The notes under the pieces: model-generated
The model's database searches: none
Told to the model about the DNA's origin: nothing
Seen by the model: the letters and a program-made list of their open reading frames with translations, nothing else
Assembly (NCBI GenBank): GCA_029339195.1
Contig: JAPTJF010000648.1
Coordinates: 1 to 24,185 of the forward strand
DNA: 24,185 nucleotides
Direction: 5' to 3'
Source: Micractinium sp. NFX-FRZ
Lineage: Eukaryota > Chlorophyta > Trebouxiophyceae > Chlorellales > Chlorellaceae
Made by a program: the position numbers and the translations under genes
Shown: positions 1 to 9,643 of the stretch, in pieces
Numbering within the stretch: the stretch's first letter is position 1
Layout: each line of letters begins with the position of its first letter

Positions 1-409
1 CAGAATAGTGTACTGAACTTGATGCGCGCGGCGGCGGGGCGAGTTGTTGCGAACCCCGGAGCTTGGGAAGGTATACTAGGAGTCTGGCAGCCGTCAAGGC
101 TGGCAGCCTGGCATGCGCATGCCCGGCACCAGAGCTCAGTGGAGCGTCTAATGATCTAACCAGGCAGGGAAAAGAAGCCAGCGGCAACAGGTCACCGCAC
201 ATCAGTCCTCCTCGAGAACCCTGTGGAGCCACGATTTGAATGTTCGGTGCCGGCAGCTTGTTCGCACGCGAACACAAGTGTTCCATGTTCCTCGCTAGAG
301 CACACCAAACGCTGGATCAGCTGCCCGCAGGAAGGCTCTCCACCATACGCTGTATCAGCGACCAGCTGGAGGCCTGCGACCGGGCTGCGTCCGGGCTGCG
401 ACCGGCCTG
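1..409 (+). promoter_or_regulatory. upstream region of the proline-rich gene
   Basis: No coding sequence is recognised here. The stretch precedes the signal-peptide ATG at 410 and presumably carries the promoter and 5' UTR. A weak TATA-like word, TATACTA, sits at 72-78, but it is over 300 bp from the ATG and may be chance. An open frame runs from about 223 into the gene, but it lacks an ATG, crosses the first intron, and reads through the signal-peptide exon in the wrong frame, so I do not use it. Confidence 0.35.
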
Positions 410-1501
410 ATGGGGGGCGCGAGTGTCCTACTGGCGTTTGTAGCGGCGCTGGCCGTCAGTGTGCCGCTCGGAGCAGCAGGTGGGTTGATAGTGGCGTAGC
501 AAGCACTCTCCTGGCACTCCAAGCACTCTCGTTTGCATTAGCGGAACAATCGCTTGAACACGTTTGCGTGCTTGAACAAGCGGTGACATCGTCTTCCTTT
601 GCAGATGACAACGCAATCGATAGCGAGTTCCTGCAGTCTTGGCTGCACTTGGATACCATGGCAGCTCAGAGACTGGCAGTCGAGGGGCAGCAGGCAGCTG
701 AGCGGCGGCGGACACTGCTGCAGGGCCCAGGCTTTGGCCAGCAGGTGTTGCCGGGCGCCTACCCCAGCCCGCCACCCCCCCCAAAGCCTTCCCCGCCACC
801 GCCCAAGCCTTCCCCGCCACCACCCAAGTCACCACCGTCGCCGAAGCCGTCGCCGCCGCCACCCAGATCACCACCGCCGCCGAAGCCGTCACCGCCGCCT
901 CCCAGCCCGCCCCAGACGGTCAGCTTCTACGCGTTCATTCCCGGCATCACCACAGCGCAGTTTGGTCTGAAACGGAACACGTACATTGAGCGGGTGCGGA
1001 TTGAGATTGCGCAAGTGCAGGGCCCCCCGCTGGCCACCACACTCACCATTGTCTCCGTCGTCCAGCGCCCCGCGAAGCCCAACACCGCGGCGTATGGTGT
1101 GGACGTGCACACCAAGCTCCAGTTCCCTGCCGGCTTCCAGGCTGCAGCCCTGAGGATGGTGTCCAAGTTCAGGGGGACCATCCCAGTTGGCAATACCAGG
1201 AAGAACTACTGCAATGGCTGGCTGAGGTCCCTGGGCATCCCCCCTGCCAGCAACAACGCTCTGTGCTGGAAGGTCAATGCCGGGTACGTGGCGCGCGTGG
1301 GCAGGAGCATGGCCCGCATGCTGTGATTGAATGATGTGCTGCAGTCTGCATTGTTCTCCACTTTGGTTGATGTGGCTTCAACCCCTCTGCTCCCTGTTGT
1401 CCCGCTGCAGGGACTTCCCCCCACCGCCTCCTTTCCCGCCACCGCCACCGCTGGCGCGCCCGCGGCCCCAGCCGCCCATGAAGCGTGCACGGGTCGTGTG
1501 A
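410..1501 (+). CDS. secreted proline-rich (SPPPPK) cell-wall-type protein, copy 1, intact
   Basis: Three exons, 410-479, 605-1283 and 1411-1501 (GT-AG introns), join to 840 nt, 279 aa. Residues 1-23 form a clear signal peptide (MGGASVLLAF start, hydrophobic core, AxA-type end). Residues 24-76 are a short Q/E/R-rich linker. Residues 77-126 are SPPPPKP repeats, the kind hydroxylated and glycosylated in algal wall glycoproteins (pherophorin/extensin style). Residues 128-250 form a compact domain with two cysteines (YCNGWL and ALCWKV) that I cannot name; it is not an obvious pherophorin domain. The last 29 residues are a second poly-Pro run ending in basic MKRARVV. The start was chosen because only this ATG gives a signal peptide and the correct phase across intron 1. 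A secreted extracellular-matrix role is inferred. TGTAA at 1842-1846 is the likely poly(A) signal. Confidence 0.8.
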
Positions 1502-2029
1502 GCTTTCTGAATGACGGCGAGAGCCTCACTGGCCTTGTCTCACTGGCCTTGCCTCACTGGCCTCACATTCATCACAGTGGGCGGATGCCCAGCATGCTTG
1601 AACTACACACCCAGCTTGCTTGGGGTTCCACTCGAGCTGTAGAAATGTCCCCATCATCACCCTTGCTTTCTCACTGCCCCTTACGCCCCGCCATCCAAAT
1701 GCTTGGGGTGCCCTGTACCTTGCTGCGCTCCCTCCATGCACTGAGGCTGTGTTTAGCCGCTAGCTCTGTTTGGGTGCACACTGCTAAAACAAATGCCTGC
1801 CTGTTGCTGTGCAAATTTGCTGATTCAAGCCCTGATTGCGCTGTAAGGTAGTACTGCTTTAGTAACGACGGGGCAGGCATCAGGACTATGTTTGCTCAGT
1901 GGAGTACAATGTTGCATGAACCAGAATCTGGGTTAGATATGGTGCATGCATGGGCAGTGATTTAGTACAGCTGACTATTCAACCTTTCGAGGTAGTGTTG
2001 CTCTCAAGGTCTGTTATTGGGGTGCATTA
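1502..2029 (+). other. 3' UTR and spacer after copy 1
   Basis: No further gene is seen. The first ~340 nt resemble the sequence downstream of copy 2 (shared GTGTGAGCTT/GTGTAAGCTT start and a TGTAA near the end: 1842-1846 here, 3904-3908 there). This is therefore probably 3' UTR that was duplicated with the gene. The rest is unassigned. Confidence 0.45.
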
Positions 2030-2420
2030 GCATTGTTGCAAGCTCCGCTGTACACCCTTCACACTGCACTGCCCAACCTTCCCATCCCACCACGCCGCTG
2101 CCAGACACTCCTGGCATTCATCCCTGGGTGACCTCGGCACAGTCTGATTCCAAATGGGAATCAATTTGCATGGCAGGGGTGCAATATGATTGTGCAGGTG
2201 CACAGCCACCCCTACCCACCCCATCCACCATTGCCACCAACGTCCAGCGCACCACCAAGCCCCAACACCCCGGCTTATGGCGTCGATGTGCACACCAAGC
2301 CCGGGTTCCATTGCAATGGCTGGCTGAGGGCCCTGGGCATCCCCCCTGCCAGCAACAACGCTCTGTGCTAAAAGGCAATGCCGGGTACGTGGCGCGCGTG
2401 GGGGAGGCAGTGTGCAAACG
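2030..2420 (+). pseudogene. relic of the proline-rich protein domain exon
   Basis: The sequence aligns by eye with the domain exon of copy 1. It contains GCATTCATCCC (for the FIPG region), a diverged middle, then CCAGCGCACCACCAAGCCC and GTCGATGTGCACACCAAGC. It jumps directly to TTGCAATGGCTGGCTGAGG, losing about 100 bp that encode the FQAAALRMV-KFRGTIPVGN segment. The conserved ALCWK codons read TGC TAA, so TGG has become a stop. The splice donor GGGTACGTGG at the exon end is still recognisable near 2383. There is no signal exon and no poly-Pro exon. This is a dead fragment between copies 1 and 2. Confidence 0.7.
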
Positions 2421-2479
2421 GTGTTGGGAGCCAGTGAGGACTGCGGCTGGACCGTTGTGCCGTGTGCATGGCATCCGCT

Positions 2480-3603
2480 CAACTGCGCTGCGCATTGGAT
2501 TCCACGCAGTGTGCCAATTGCAACAGCAGGTAGGCTCTAGGAGGTTGTAGGGGAGCGCTCTGAAGGCAACGCCGGTGGGGTTTGCCCGAGCAGCGAACAC
2601 AGTTTTTGAGTGCTTGGACTGCGTCGACCTTGCCCCGCTTGCAGAGGCCGAGAACGCGATCGATAGCGAGTTCTTGCAGTCCTGGCTGCACTTGGATACC
2701 ATGGCAGCTCAGAGACTGGCAGTCGAGGGGCAGCAGGCAGCTGAGCGGCGGCGGACACTGCTGCAGGGCCCAGGCTTTGGCCAGCAGGTGTTACCTGGCG
2801 CCTACCCCAGCCCGCCACCCCCCCCAAGCCTTCCCCTCCCCCACCCAAGTCACCCCCGCCACCAAAGCCTTCGCCTCCCCCGCCCAAGTCGCCCACCTCT
2901 CCGAAGCCATCGCAGCCTCCGCCCAGGTCACCGCCGCCGCCCAGCCCGCCCCAGACGGTCAGCTTCTATGCATTTATTCCCGGCATCACCACAGCGCAGT
3001 TTGGTCTGAAGCAGAACACGTACATTGAGCGGGTGCGGATTGAGATTGCGCAGGTGCAGGGCCCCCCGCTGGCCACTACACTCACCATCGTCTCCGTCGT
3101 CCAGCGCCCCGCGAAGCCCAACACCGCGGCTTACGGTGTCGACGTGCACACCAAGCTCCGGTACCCTGTTGGCTTCCAGGCTGCAGCCCTGAGGATGGTG
3201 AATAAGTTCAGGGGGACCATCCCAGTTGGCAATACCAGGAAGAACTACTGCAACGGCTGGCTGAGGAGCCTGGGCATCCCCCCTGCCAGCAACAACGCTC
3301 TGTGCTGGAAGGTCAATGCCGGGTACGTGGGGTGCGTGGGCAGGAAGCGCTGCAATACGGCACTTGAGCTGGCAAGCAGCATGGCCAGCGTGATTTGCTT
3401 GACACCTATGCTACCGTCTGCACTGGTTTCCACACTGGGTTGACGTGCCTCCACCCCTCTTCCCCCTCGGCTCTCTGTTGCCCCGCTGCAGGGACTTCCC
3501 CCCCCCCGCCTCCTCTCCCGCCGTCGCCGCCGCTGCTACGCCCGCGGCCCCAGCCGCCCATGAAGCGTGCACGGGTCGTGTAAGCTTGTTTGAATGTCGG
3601 TGA
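2480..3603 (+). pseudogene. proline-rich protein copy 2, frameshifted
   Basis: It parallels copy 1: a degenerate first exon ending AACAGCAG before a GT donor at 2530, a second exon 2645-3322, and a third from 3492. The linker and domain are about 95% alike in protein. Three differences break it. First, no in-phase ATG or signal peptide precedes the 2530 donor. Second, the C8-AAAG run of copy 1 (775-786) is C8-AAG here (2818-2828), a 1-nt loss that throws the poly-Pro region out of frame. Third, exon 3 has C10 (3498-3507) where copy 1 has the 9-nt CCCCCCACC, a 1-nt gain that abolishes the proline-rich tail, moving the stop from 3581-3583 to 3601-3603. TGTAA at 3904-3908 matches the copy 1 poly(A) signal. 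It could be a pseudogene, or the two homopolymer indels could be sequencing errors. Confidence 0.7.
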
Positions 3604-4129
3604 GAATATCACCGGCCAAGCCTTCCTCACGTTAACCACGATAGGCTGAGGCCCGCCGTGCACAAACCATCCACACAGTTTGCTGGGAAAGGCTCTCAAG
3701 CTTTCGCGTCTCCAATATCACCACCCTTGCTTTCAATGTCACCATCCTTGACTCCTATGCATGCTGATTGCTCAGGTTAGCCCGCACCTTGCGGCACTCT
3801 CTTCATCAAGCCTTGCTATTAGTGGCTCTGCTTTGGTTCTCACGCCTCACATGTTCACCTGCATCTTTATCTGCTGATGTACTGGTTCGACATCTGGTTG
3901 CACTGTAAAGTCATAGCTGGGACCGCACAAGTGGCTAACCGAACACGCACGAAGGAGCAAGAAGGGTTGAGCACTGAGGTGAGCGTGCTCATTGAGGTCG
4001 ATGCTGCTTGATTATATGGGCCCAGACTTGTGGGGCAGACTAGGTCACCGGCATGGCCAGTGCTGTAGCTGCCTTGCAACCAAAGCCAGCAGTGGTGCCA
4101 TTGCAGACTTAGGTCCACCGCCAGGGGTT
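3604..4129 (+). other. copy 2 3' UTR and spacer
   Basis: This holds sequence homologous to the copy 1 3' UTR up to the TGTAA at 3904-3908. After that I see no gene; remaining open frames are short and unsupported. Confidence 0.4.
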
Positions 4130-4521
4130 TTGGCATCCTGCGCTCTGCAGTTTGCGACGGCCCCCTTCAATACCTTTCAGTGGTTATGAACTGTGGCTGG
4201 CTGGGGTGCTGGGCGTCCCCACTATTACCAACATCTCAGTGCTGCTAGACCAATGCCTGGTACGTGGGAGGAGAGGGCAGGTAGGTGGGGCACACAGAGG
4301 AGGCGGGCTTTAGGTGTGGGGCAGGCAATGAGCTAGCATGCTGTGTCCGGCATTGCTCATCAGCAGTCTGCACTGGCCTTGACATTCGGTTGCTGAGCTC
4401 CAACCCTCTCCGCCCTGGCTCCCATGCCCCGGGCATGGACTGGCCCCCGCCGCCTCCACTCCCGCCTTTGCTGCTCCCAGTGCGCCTACGGCCCCAACCG
4501 CCCATGTGCACGGGTCGCATG
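4130..4521 (+). pseudogene. most decayed proline-rich protein relic (copy 3)
   Basis: Two blocks recall the copy 1/2 gene. Around 4140-4270, GAACTGTGGCTGGCTGGGGT and CAATGCCTGGTACGTGGG match the NYCNGWL region and the exon-end donor with many substitutions and small indels. Around 4425-4521, GCATGGACTGGCCCCCGCCG followed by CCTCCACTCCCGCC and CCAACCGCCCATGTGCACGG matches exon 3, ending at an equivalent TGA. No intact reading frame, signal exon or splice pair survives. The order (domain end, intron, tail exon) is kept, so this is an old tandem copy. Confidence 0.6.
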
Positions 4522-5512
4522 AGCATCAAAAGCATATGCTTGCCTCAGTTCAACACAGTGTGCTGAGGCCCGTTGTGCACATGCCACTGCACACTTTGCC
4601 TGGGAAGGCGTTAGTTTGTCTCCGTCTTCATGACCCTTGCTTGCTTTCCGTCCCTTGAACTCCATGCATCCGACAGCTTGGTCCAGCCAGACATTCAGCT
4701 CCTATTCCGCACGCCTGGAGCTCCCCTTGCCCCACCAGATTCTGGCAATATTTATTTACATGTCGTCCTAAAATGCATGTGTGTGCAGTGGGCAAGGCTC
4801 TGGAACGCTCTTGTGGTAACCGCAGGACACGGTTCCAAATAGCCTGAGGGAAGGGCAGAGTGCAAAGGGCGACGCAAGGCAGGGAGGGCAAGTGCCAAGG
4901 AAGTTGAAGGGGAGTGCAGAACATCAATTGTGCAGAAAAGGTGTAAGGCGACGCGTTGGGTTCAAGACTGGTGCCATGCACCGTTGGAGAAGGCCAGCGC
5001 CGGCACCGATACCGTTGTTGAGACGAGCTGCACAAACAACGGCGGCACAGGCTGCACAAGCAGAAATGTGAGCAAAGGTACGGGGCCCAGCTGGCTGCCA
5101 GCAGCTTCAACCAGCAGCTGCCCACCAGCAGGAACTGAATCGCATGTGCTGACCTGCATCTCACTGGAGGCGTGTGGACGCTCGTCTTCTGTTGTCGCAA
5201 GAGGCCGGAAGCCTCTTGCAGAGCTGCAGGCCAGCGGTTTAAAAGGACTCAGGGTACTTGCAAAACTCAGCGGGCAGGCGCAGCAGGAGGCAGCGTGTTT
5301 GTTGGTGCACTTGTACAGGCTGGCCGTCACAACCTGCCCGTTGAGAACAGTGAGGATCAGCGAGCCCTTCCCGCTGTAACTTGCCTGCCGCCCGCTGCCA
5401 GCCCAATCACCCACCCTCCCACCTTTACACGTGACTGCCCCTGGGCATCTTGTGCGCCGCTTGCACCCTCCGTGGAAGTCAACTGAGGAAAAGAAGACTG
5501 CTTGAAGCCAGT
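4522..5512. other. no recognised gene
   Basis: Overlapping open frames of about 150-190 codons exist on both strands (for example 4930-5379 plus, 4962-5414 minus). None has a recognisable domain, signal peptide or consistent splice pattern, and their composition looks like GC-driven open frames. I see no RNA gene. The 3' UTR of the copy 3 relic may cover the left part. Confidence 0.3.
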
Positions 5513-5714
5513 GTGCAGCTCATTTATGTCTTTGCAGAGATAGGGGTCCCTAAGAAGCATTGTCACCTGCAGAAAGGGCAGGAACCAGCAGCTGCGACCA
5601 TTGAAAGCAGCAGTCATGATGCAAAAAGCAGCAGCAGCCATGTCAATCAGGCACACAAGCAGGAAACTAAATCCATCCGTCCTATGAATGCCTGACATGC
5701 TAAGCATCACAATC
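5513..5714 (-). repeat. duplicated intron 2/exon 3 fragment of the plastid G3P dehydrogenase gene
   Basis: This 202-bp segment matches 8078-8279 in direct orientation with only three differences that I can see. It contains, on the minus strand, most of intron 2 (5567-5714) with its CTGCAG acceptor, then the first 18 codons of exon 3 ([18 protein letters not shown]). Because the intron is included, it arose by DNA duplication, not from mRNA. It lies about 530 bp beyond the stop of the parent gene on the same strand. No flanking exons accompany it, so it should not encode a protein alone, but it keeps a usable splice acceptor. Confidence 0.9.
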
Positions 5715-6245
5715 TTCAATTCGCTGCCACCGCAGACTTAAGAGTGCAGGGGGACCATGCTGAATAGGGAGGCAACAGAAAGCTGGCGTGGCAGGTGGGT
5801 CTCAGGCATTCGATTCACATGAGCAGCACACTGGCTTCGCAGCGCTCACCTTTTTGTACGCTGCAGACCACCTGTGAACCTCTTGCAACCCGCTCCATGT
5901 CCCTATCTCACCCCGTCTGATTGCTCTCTAGTTGTGAAGGGAAAAGGGCTTGGCTGTCACCTAGTAGTACTTTTGGGAACTGACGTGGCAAGGTGCAATG
6001 CTTGGCGAAAAAAGTCACTCGTATCTTCCTGGACCAAGCATGATATGGCACACTCTTGCTGCAAACATAGCAATCGAAGCTGTGCGACTTACAACTTTTT
6101 CTTCCCGGCAACATTGTCATACGGTAAAACTCATATCAAGGTCTGTCAGGGCATCAAGCTCTCTCTGTCAGCGGCACCATTGTGCATTTCAAGGGAACTC
6201 TCCCAGACGTACAACTTCATGGTAGTGGCAGACACTACCCTGCTG
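5715..6245 (-). other. 3' UTR/downstream region of the G3P dehydrogenase gene
   Basis: No other gene is recognised. On the minus strand a TGTAA word (plus TTACA at 6089-6093) lies about 155 nt past the stop codon and is the likely poly(A) signal. Open frames on the plus strand through 5874-6461 are antisense shadows of this region and of the last exons. Confidence 0.4.
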
Positions 6246-9200
6246 TCACCGCTCCTCAATCTGTGGAAGATTCATGATTTCAAACACCGCCTGCTTTGCT
6301 GTGAGGTGGCCATCAACGACCTGCAACACATTGGAATTGAAAAGTTTAAAGTCCGCCCATTTCGGAAAACTGTTCACCGCATTCCCTATCAGAATGCTTG
6401 CGTACCTGTGCAACAGCCGTCAACACAGGGAGCTGCACTCGGTATTTGCGTGCCAAGTTGACGACTACGGCTGCAGGAAGTGAAGATGCGCCACATTAGT
6501 GTGTGGACATGTTTCAAAGGCATGTAACTACCATTGCTACCCATGGCTGGGAAGTCACAGCACAAGCTTTACCTGCGGTCGCCACGCCCTCTGCCACTTG
6601 AGAGCTTGAGGCCAGGATGTCGACCAGCTTCTCTCCCTGGCCCAACCGTACGCCCACGCTGCGATTTCGTGACAAGCTACCATAGCAAGTGAGCATAATG
6701 TCGCCAAGGCCTGCAGTTGTTCGAAAGGGCGATGTCGCAAAAATGGGGTTCCGCTAAAGGGTGCAACAGTGGGAATACAAAGCGTCTGGAACACACACCA
6801 GCTTTGTGAATCACCTGAGAGCCCGCTGATAGTTGCTGTCTTGGCTCCCATCTTCGTAGCAAGCCACCGAATCTCAGCACATCCCTGCATCAAGAGTGTA
6901 ACGTGCACACCTTACACAAGTAGGCATCAAGCGCCTGATGAATCACGTGGCCCGAGCACCTGCACGGTAGAATGAACACCCCACGTGCCTGAGCCACGAG
7001 CGCCGCCATGGCATTTGGGCCTAACTCAAGCCCCTCCACTATTCCCGCAGCAATGGCAAGCACATTTTTGAGCGAGCCGCAGATCTCCACCCCGATGACA
7101 TCTGCACACAAGTGGAGGAGAACATCAGCGTGAATGCATAGCTCCTTTTGCCCAGCCAGCATAACTAACTGCATCTTAAGATGCATGGATCTCTTGCTGG
7201 TTTTCCAAACCCAGCACCCACCAGTCGTGGTGTTCACGCGCATGCTGGGGGAGGCAAACAACCGCTGCACGGTGCGGGCCAGCACCTTGTCCTGCACACA
7301 GGATTCAGGATGGCCAGAGCCTCTGCTTGATCAAGAAAAGGGGCATACCATTTATGCAACCTGCCACAAGCCAAACAGTGGATCCTCACCTTGGACGCCG
7401 CTACGATCCCTGTTGGTCGACCCATAATCACCTCCTTGGCAAAGCTGGGCCCTGCATGTGAAATGAAACAACGGCCTAACGTGTTACTACACGGGTGCGC
7501 ACAAGGTGGTGCTGACGCTGGTGCTGAGGTATGCAGCCTCGCCCACCTGACAAGTAACAAGTGGGATGCTTCTTGGTCAGCACAGACGGGATGACTTCAC
7601 TCATTAGCTGGCCACTGGTCACTTCAATGCCCTTGCTAACACTAACAATGGGCAGGTTGGGGGGCAGCAAGTCCTGCAGGGGTCCAATAATCAGTCAATG
7701 TTGAGGCGCATCCCGCATGGTGGCAGTCACACGACTTGTGTACATTTCCTGCTCCACCCGGATGCCCCACCTTAATGCTTTGCAGGAAGGCTCGAGTATG
7801 CTGCACAGGGACTGCGTGGATGGCATACTGCGCCCCTGCAATGGCTTCTGCTGCCGAAGTGGTTGCGTTTACATTGGGCGGGAGCTCAAAGCCCTGCAGG
7901 CACTGCCAAGATGTAACCCTGTCAATGCAATGTGGCGCACTGCAAGCAGCACATTGAAACCAAGCAGGAAGCCAGGGACAGGCGACCAAGCATGACAGGC
8001 TCCACAGACATGCAAAACAACGGCGAGGCATATCACACACGTGAGGAATGGTGCACCTGCAGGTACCGCGTGTTTTGGTGCAGCTCATTTATGTCTTTGC
8101 AGAGATAGGGGTCCCTAAGAAGCATTGTCACCTGCAGAAAGGGCAGGAACCAGCAGCTGCGACCATTGAGAGCAGCAGTCATGATGCAAAAAGCAGCAGC
8201 AGCCATGTCAATCAGGCACACAAGCAGGAAACTAAATCCATCCGTCCAATGAACGCCTGACATGCTAAGCATCACAATCGTAGCCGCTGCACCTGCAAAT
8301 CCGTCTTCTGCCGTGCTAGCGACACCCCCATGGCCGTGCCAAAGCTGCCGCCGCCAAACACGACCACCTTCTCCAGCTTGCCGTGCGCATCATCACTCCC
8401 CTCCCGGGACCTGCAGACACCAGGTGAGCAGGCAGGGCACGATGGATACTGATAAGAATCTAATCAAAAGTAGCTGCAGCTCGCACAGCTTACTGGCGCG
8501 GTGTTAGTCTCAGCTGCAGTCACATGACCCGTGTATCACCCAGTCTGCACATCAAAACATGTCAGACCAGGGCGCCATGGCTGTGCAGGAACTTGAAAGA
8601 GGGGCAAACTACGATCAAAGTTGACCAACCTTACTAGGGATACAGCACTGTCCGGGCCAGGCCACTGGGTTCATAGCGGCAGCAGCTCCACTCAGTCAGC
8701 CGATGGCCAGGAACGAGCAGCATGCAGGCAGCCACTCTTACCTATGCAACACACCGCTGCATGGCACCCCTCAGCACGCACCGGAAATAACGCGACCAGC
8801 GCATGAGCGAGTTCCACGAGTTGCGGATCTGCGTGCGCTCTGAGGGAGGATAGAGCAGCCCAGCATCGGCAGTGGCTGCACCTGCTACCACTGTCGCTGC
8901 TGCCGCTGTCGCTGCTGCTGGAGCAGGCGGGTCCGGTGGGGACGCGCCGCCGGCCTGGCGCTGCCGCGACAGTTGAGGCTGCTGCCTGCTGCCATCTGCT
9001 GCATCCAACGCATTCAGGTTTAGGTGCGGAACCCCAATCTCTGGTGGCTGCTCCACCGCTGCTGCTGCTGCTGCTGCTGCTGCTACTGGTGCCGAGGCAC
9101 CGGCTGACACTGCAGCCCCTAGCTGCGATGCGCCTCCTCCGCCGACGCCCAAGCTAGCCTCGACTGGAGCGACATCCCCGCCGCTGCCGCTGCTTCTGCG

Positions 9201-9431
9201 TCTTGTGCTTCTGCTGCTGCTCCATCCGCTGCTGCAAGCACCTGCTGCCTGCAGTCCCGCAAACTCCAACCGGTGCTGCGGCGCTTGCTGCCCAGCTTGC
9301 CAACCCAGTTGCTGTCTTGGGATGGTCAGTCTCAAATGGTACCAGGGGCGGGCTGCTGGGCATATGCACGGCTGTGCGGCGGCGTGGCTGTGGGATGCCG
9401 CCGCCAGAGGCGCCAGCCGCAGGCTCGACAT
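6246..9431 (-). CDS. GPDH: plastid glycerol-3-phosphate dehydrogenase [NAD+], GLY1/SFD1 type
   Basis: It reduces dihydroxyacetone phosphate to glycerol-3-phosphate for plastid glycerolipid synthesis. Twelve exons on the minus strand (9431-8782, 8410-8293, 8131-8057, 7893-7771, 7673-7547, 7451-7390, 7291-7222, 7101-6989, 6884-6815, 6710-6573, 6470-6406, 6320-6246) join in phase to 561 aa. Residues 1-217 are an S/A/R/Q-rich targeting and low-complexity region with a 10-Ala run. Then come the Rossmann loop GGGSFGTA (236-243), HAVPVQ (307-312), SKG with Lys336, GPSFAKEV (365-372), the ICGSLKNV helix with catalytic-type Lys420, GLGDIMLTC with Asp473, [14 protein letters not shown], and the C-terminal MNLPQIEER. 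All key residues are present. Intron 8 has a GC donor (CAG|GCACGT). The first ATG (9429-9431) is the likely start. It diverges from the CS-domain gene at 9644. Confidence 0.95.
8078..8279 (-). repeat. parent copy of the 202-bp repeat
   Basis: This direct repeat of 5513-5714 lies inside the G3P dehydrogenase gene. It spans intron 2 (except its first ~13 bp) and the first 18 codons of exon 3. Differences from the other copy include GAGAGC versus GAAAGC and CAATGAACG versus CTATGAATG. Confidence 0.9.
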
Positions 9432-9643
9432 GTCCCCCAGTGCGTATTGTAGCAGAAATGATGCATTTCATGCTCTAATGCTAACGCCCACTGTCCGCTC
9501 GGAAGCATGTTCTGCCTGTACCGCTCCCGGCGCTCTGCGACATTTTTGAATTTTTAGGCAGCGGCAGGAACCACACTGCGCTGCACGTCTTAACCTGGGG
9601 TCCAATCAGCTCCGAGCCAGGCTGAGGAGGTCTCCTTCGGGGG
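9432..9643. promoter_or_regulatory. bidirectional promoter region
   Basis: Only 212 bp separate the divergent ATGs of the G3P dehydrogenase (9431, minus) and the CS-domain gene (9644, plus). A CCAATCAG box sits at 9602-9609, about 40 nt from the plus-strand ATG. A short inverted repeat GAAATG-ATG-CATTTC lies at 9455-9469. No convincing TATA box is visible. That both genes use this interval is inferred from layout. Confidence 0.5.

Noticed and set aside
428..892. Minus-strand frames opposite the poly-Pro region (Gly/Val/Ala-rich)
   Set aside because: They are antisense shadows of the SPPPPK codons and have no start context or domain.
223..1326. A single 367-codon ORF covering the proline-rich gene without introns
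   Set aside because: It needs a non-ATG start, has no signal peptide, and ends in intron sequence. Splicing at 479/605 and 1283/1411 gives a signal peptide and a proline-rich tail that the sister copies also encode.
5874..6461. 195-codon plus-strand ORF
   Set aside because: It overlaps the last two exons of the G3P dehydrogenase antisense, has no motif, and its composition is unremarkable.
9057..9085. CRISPR-like or functional microsatellite (GCT)n
   Set aside because: It is the codon run for poly-Ala in exon 1 of the G3P dehydrogenase gene, with no spacers.
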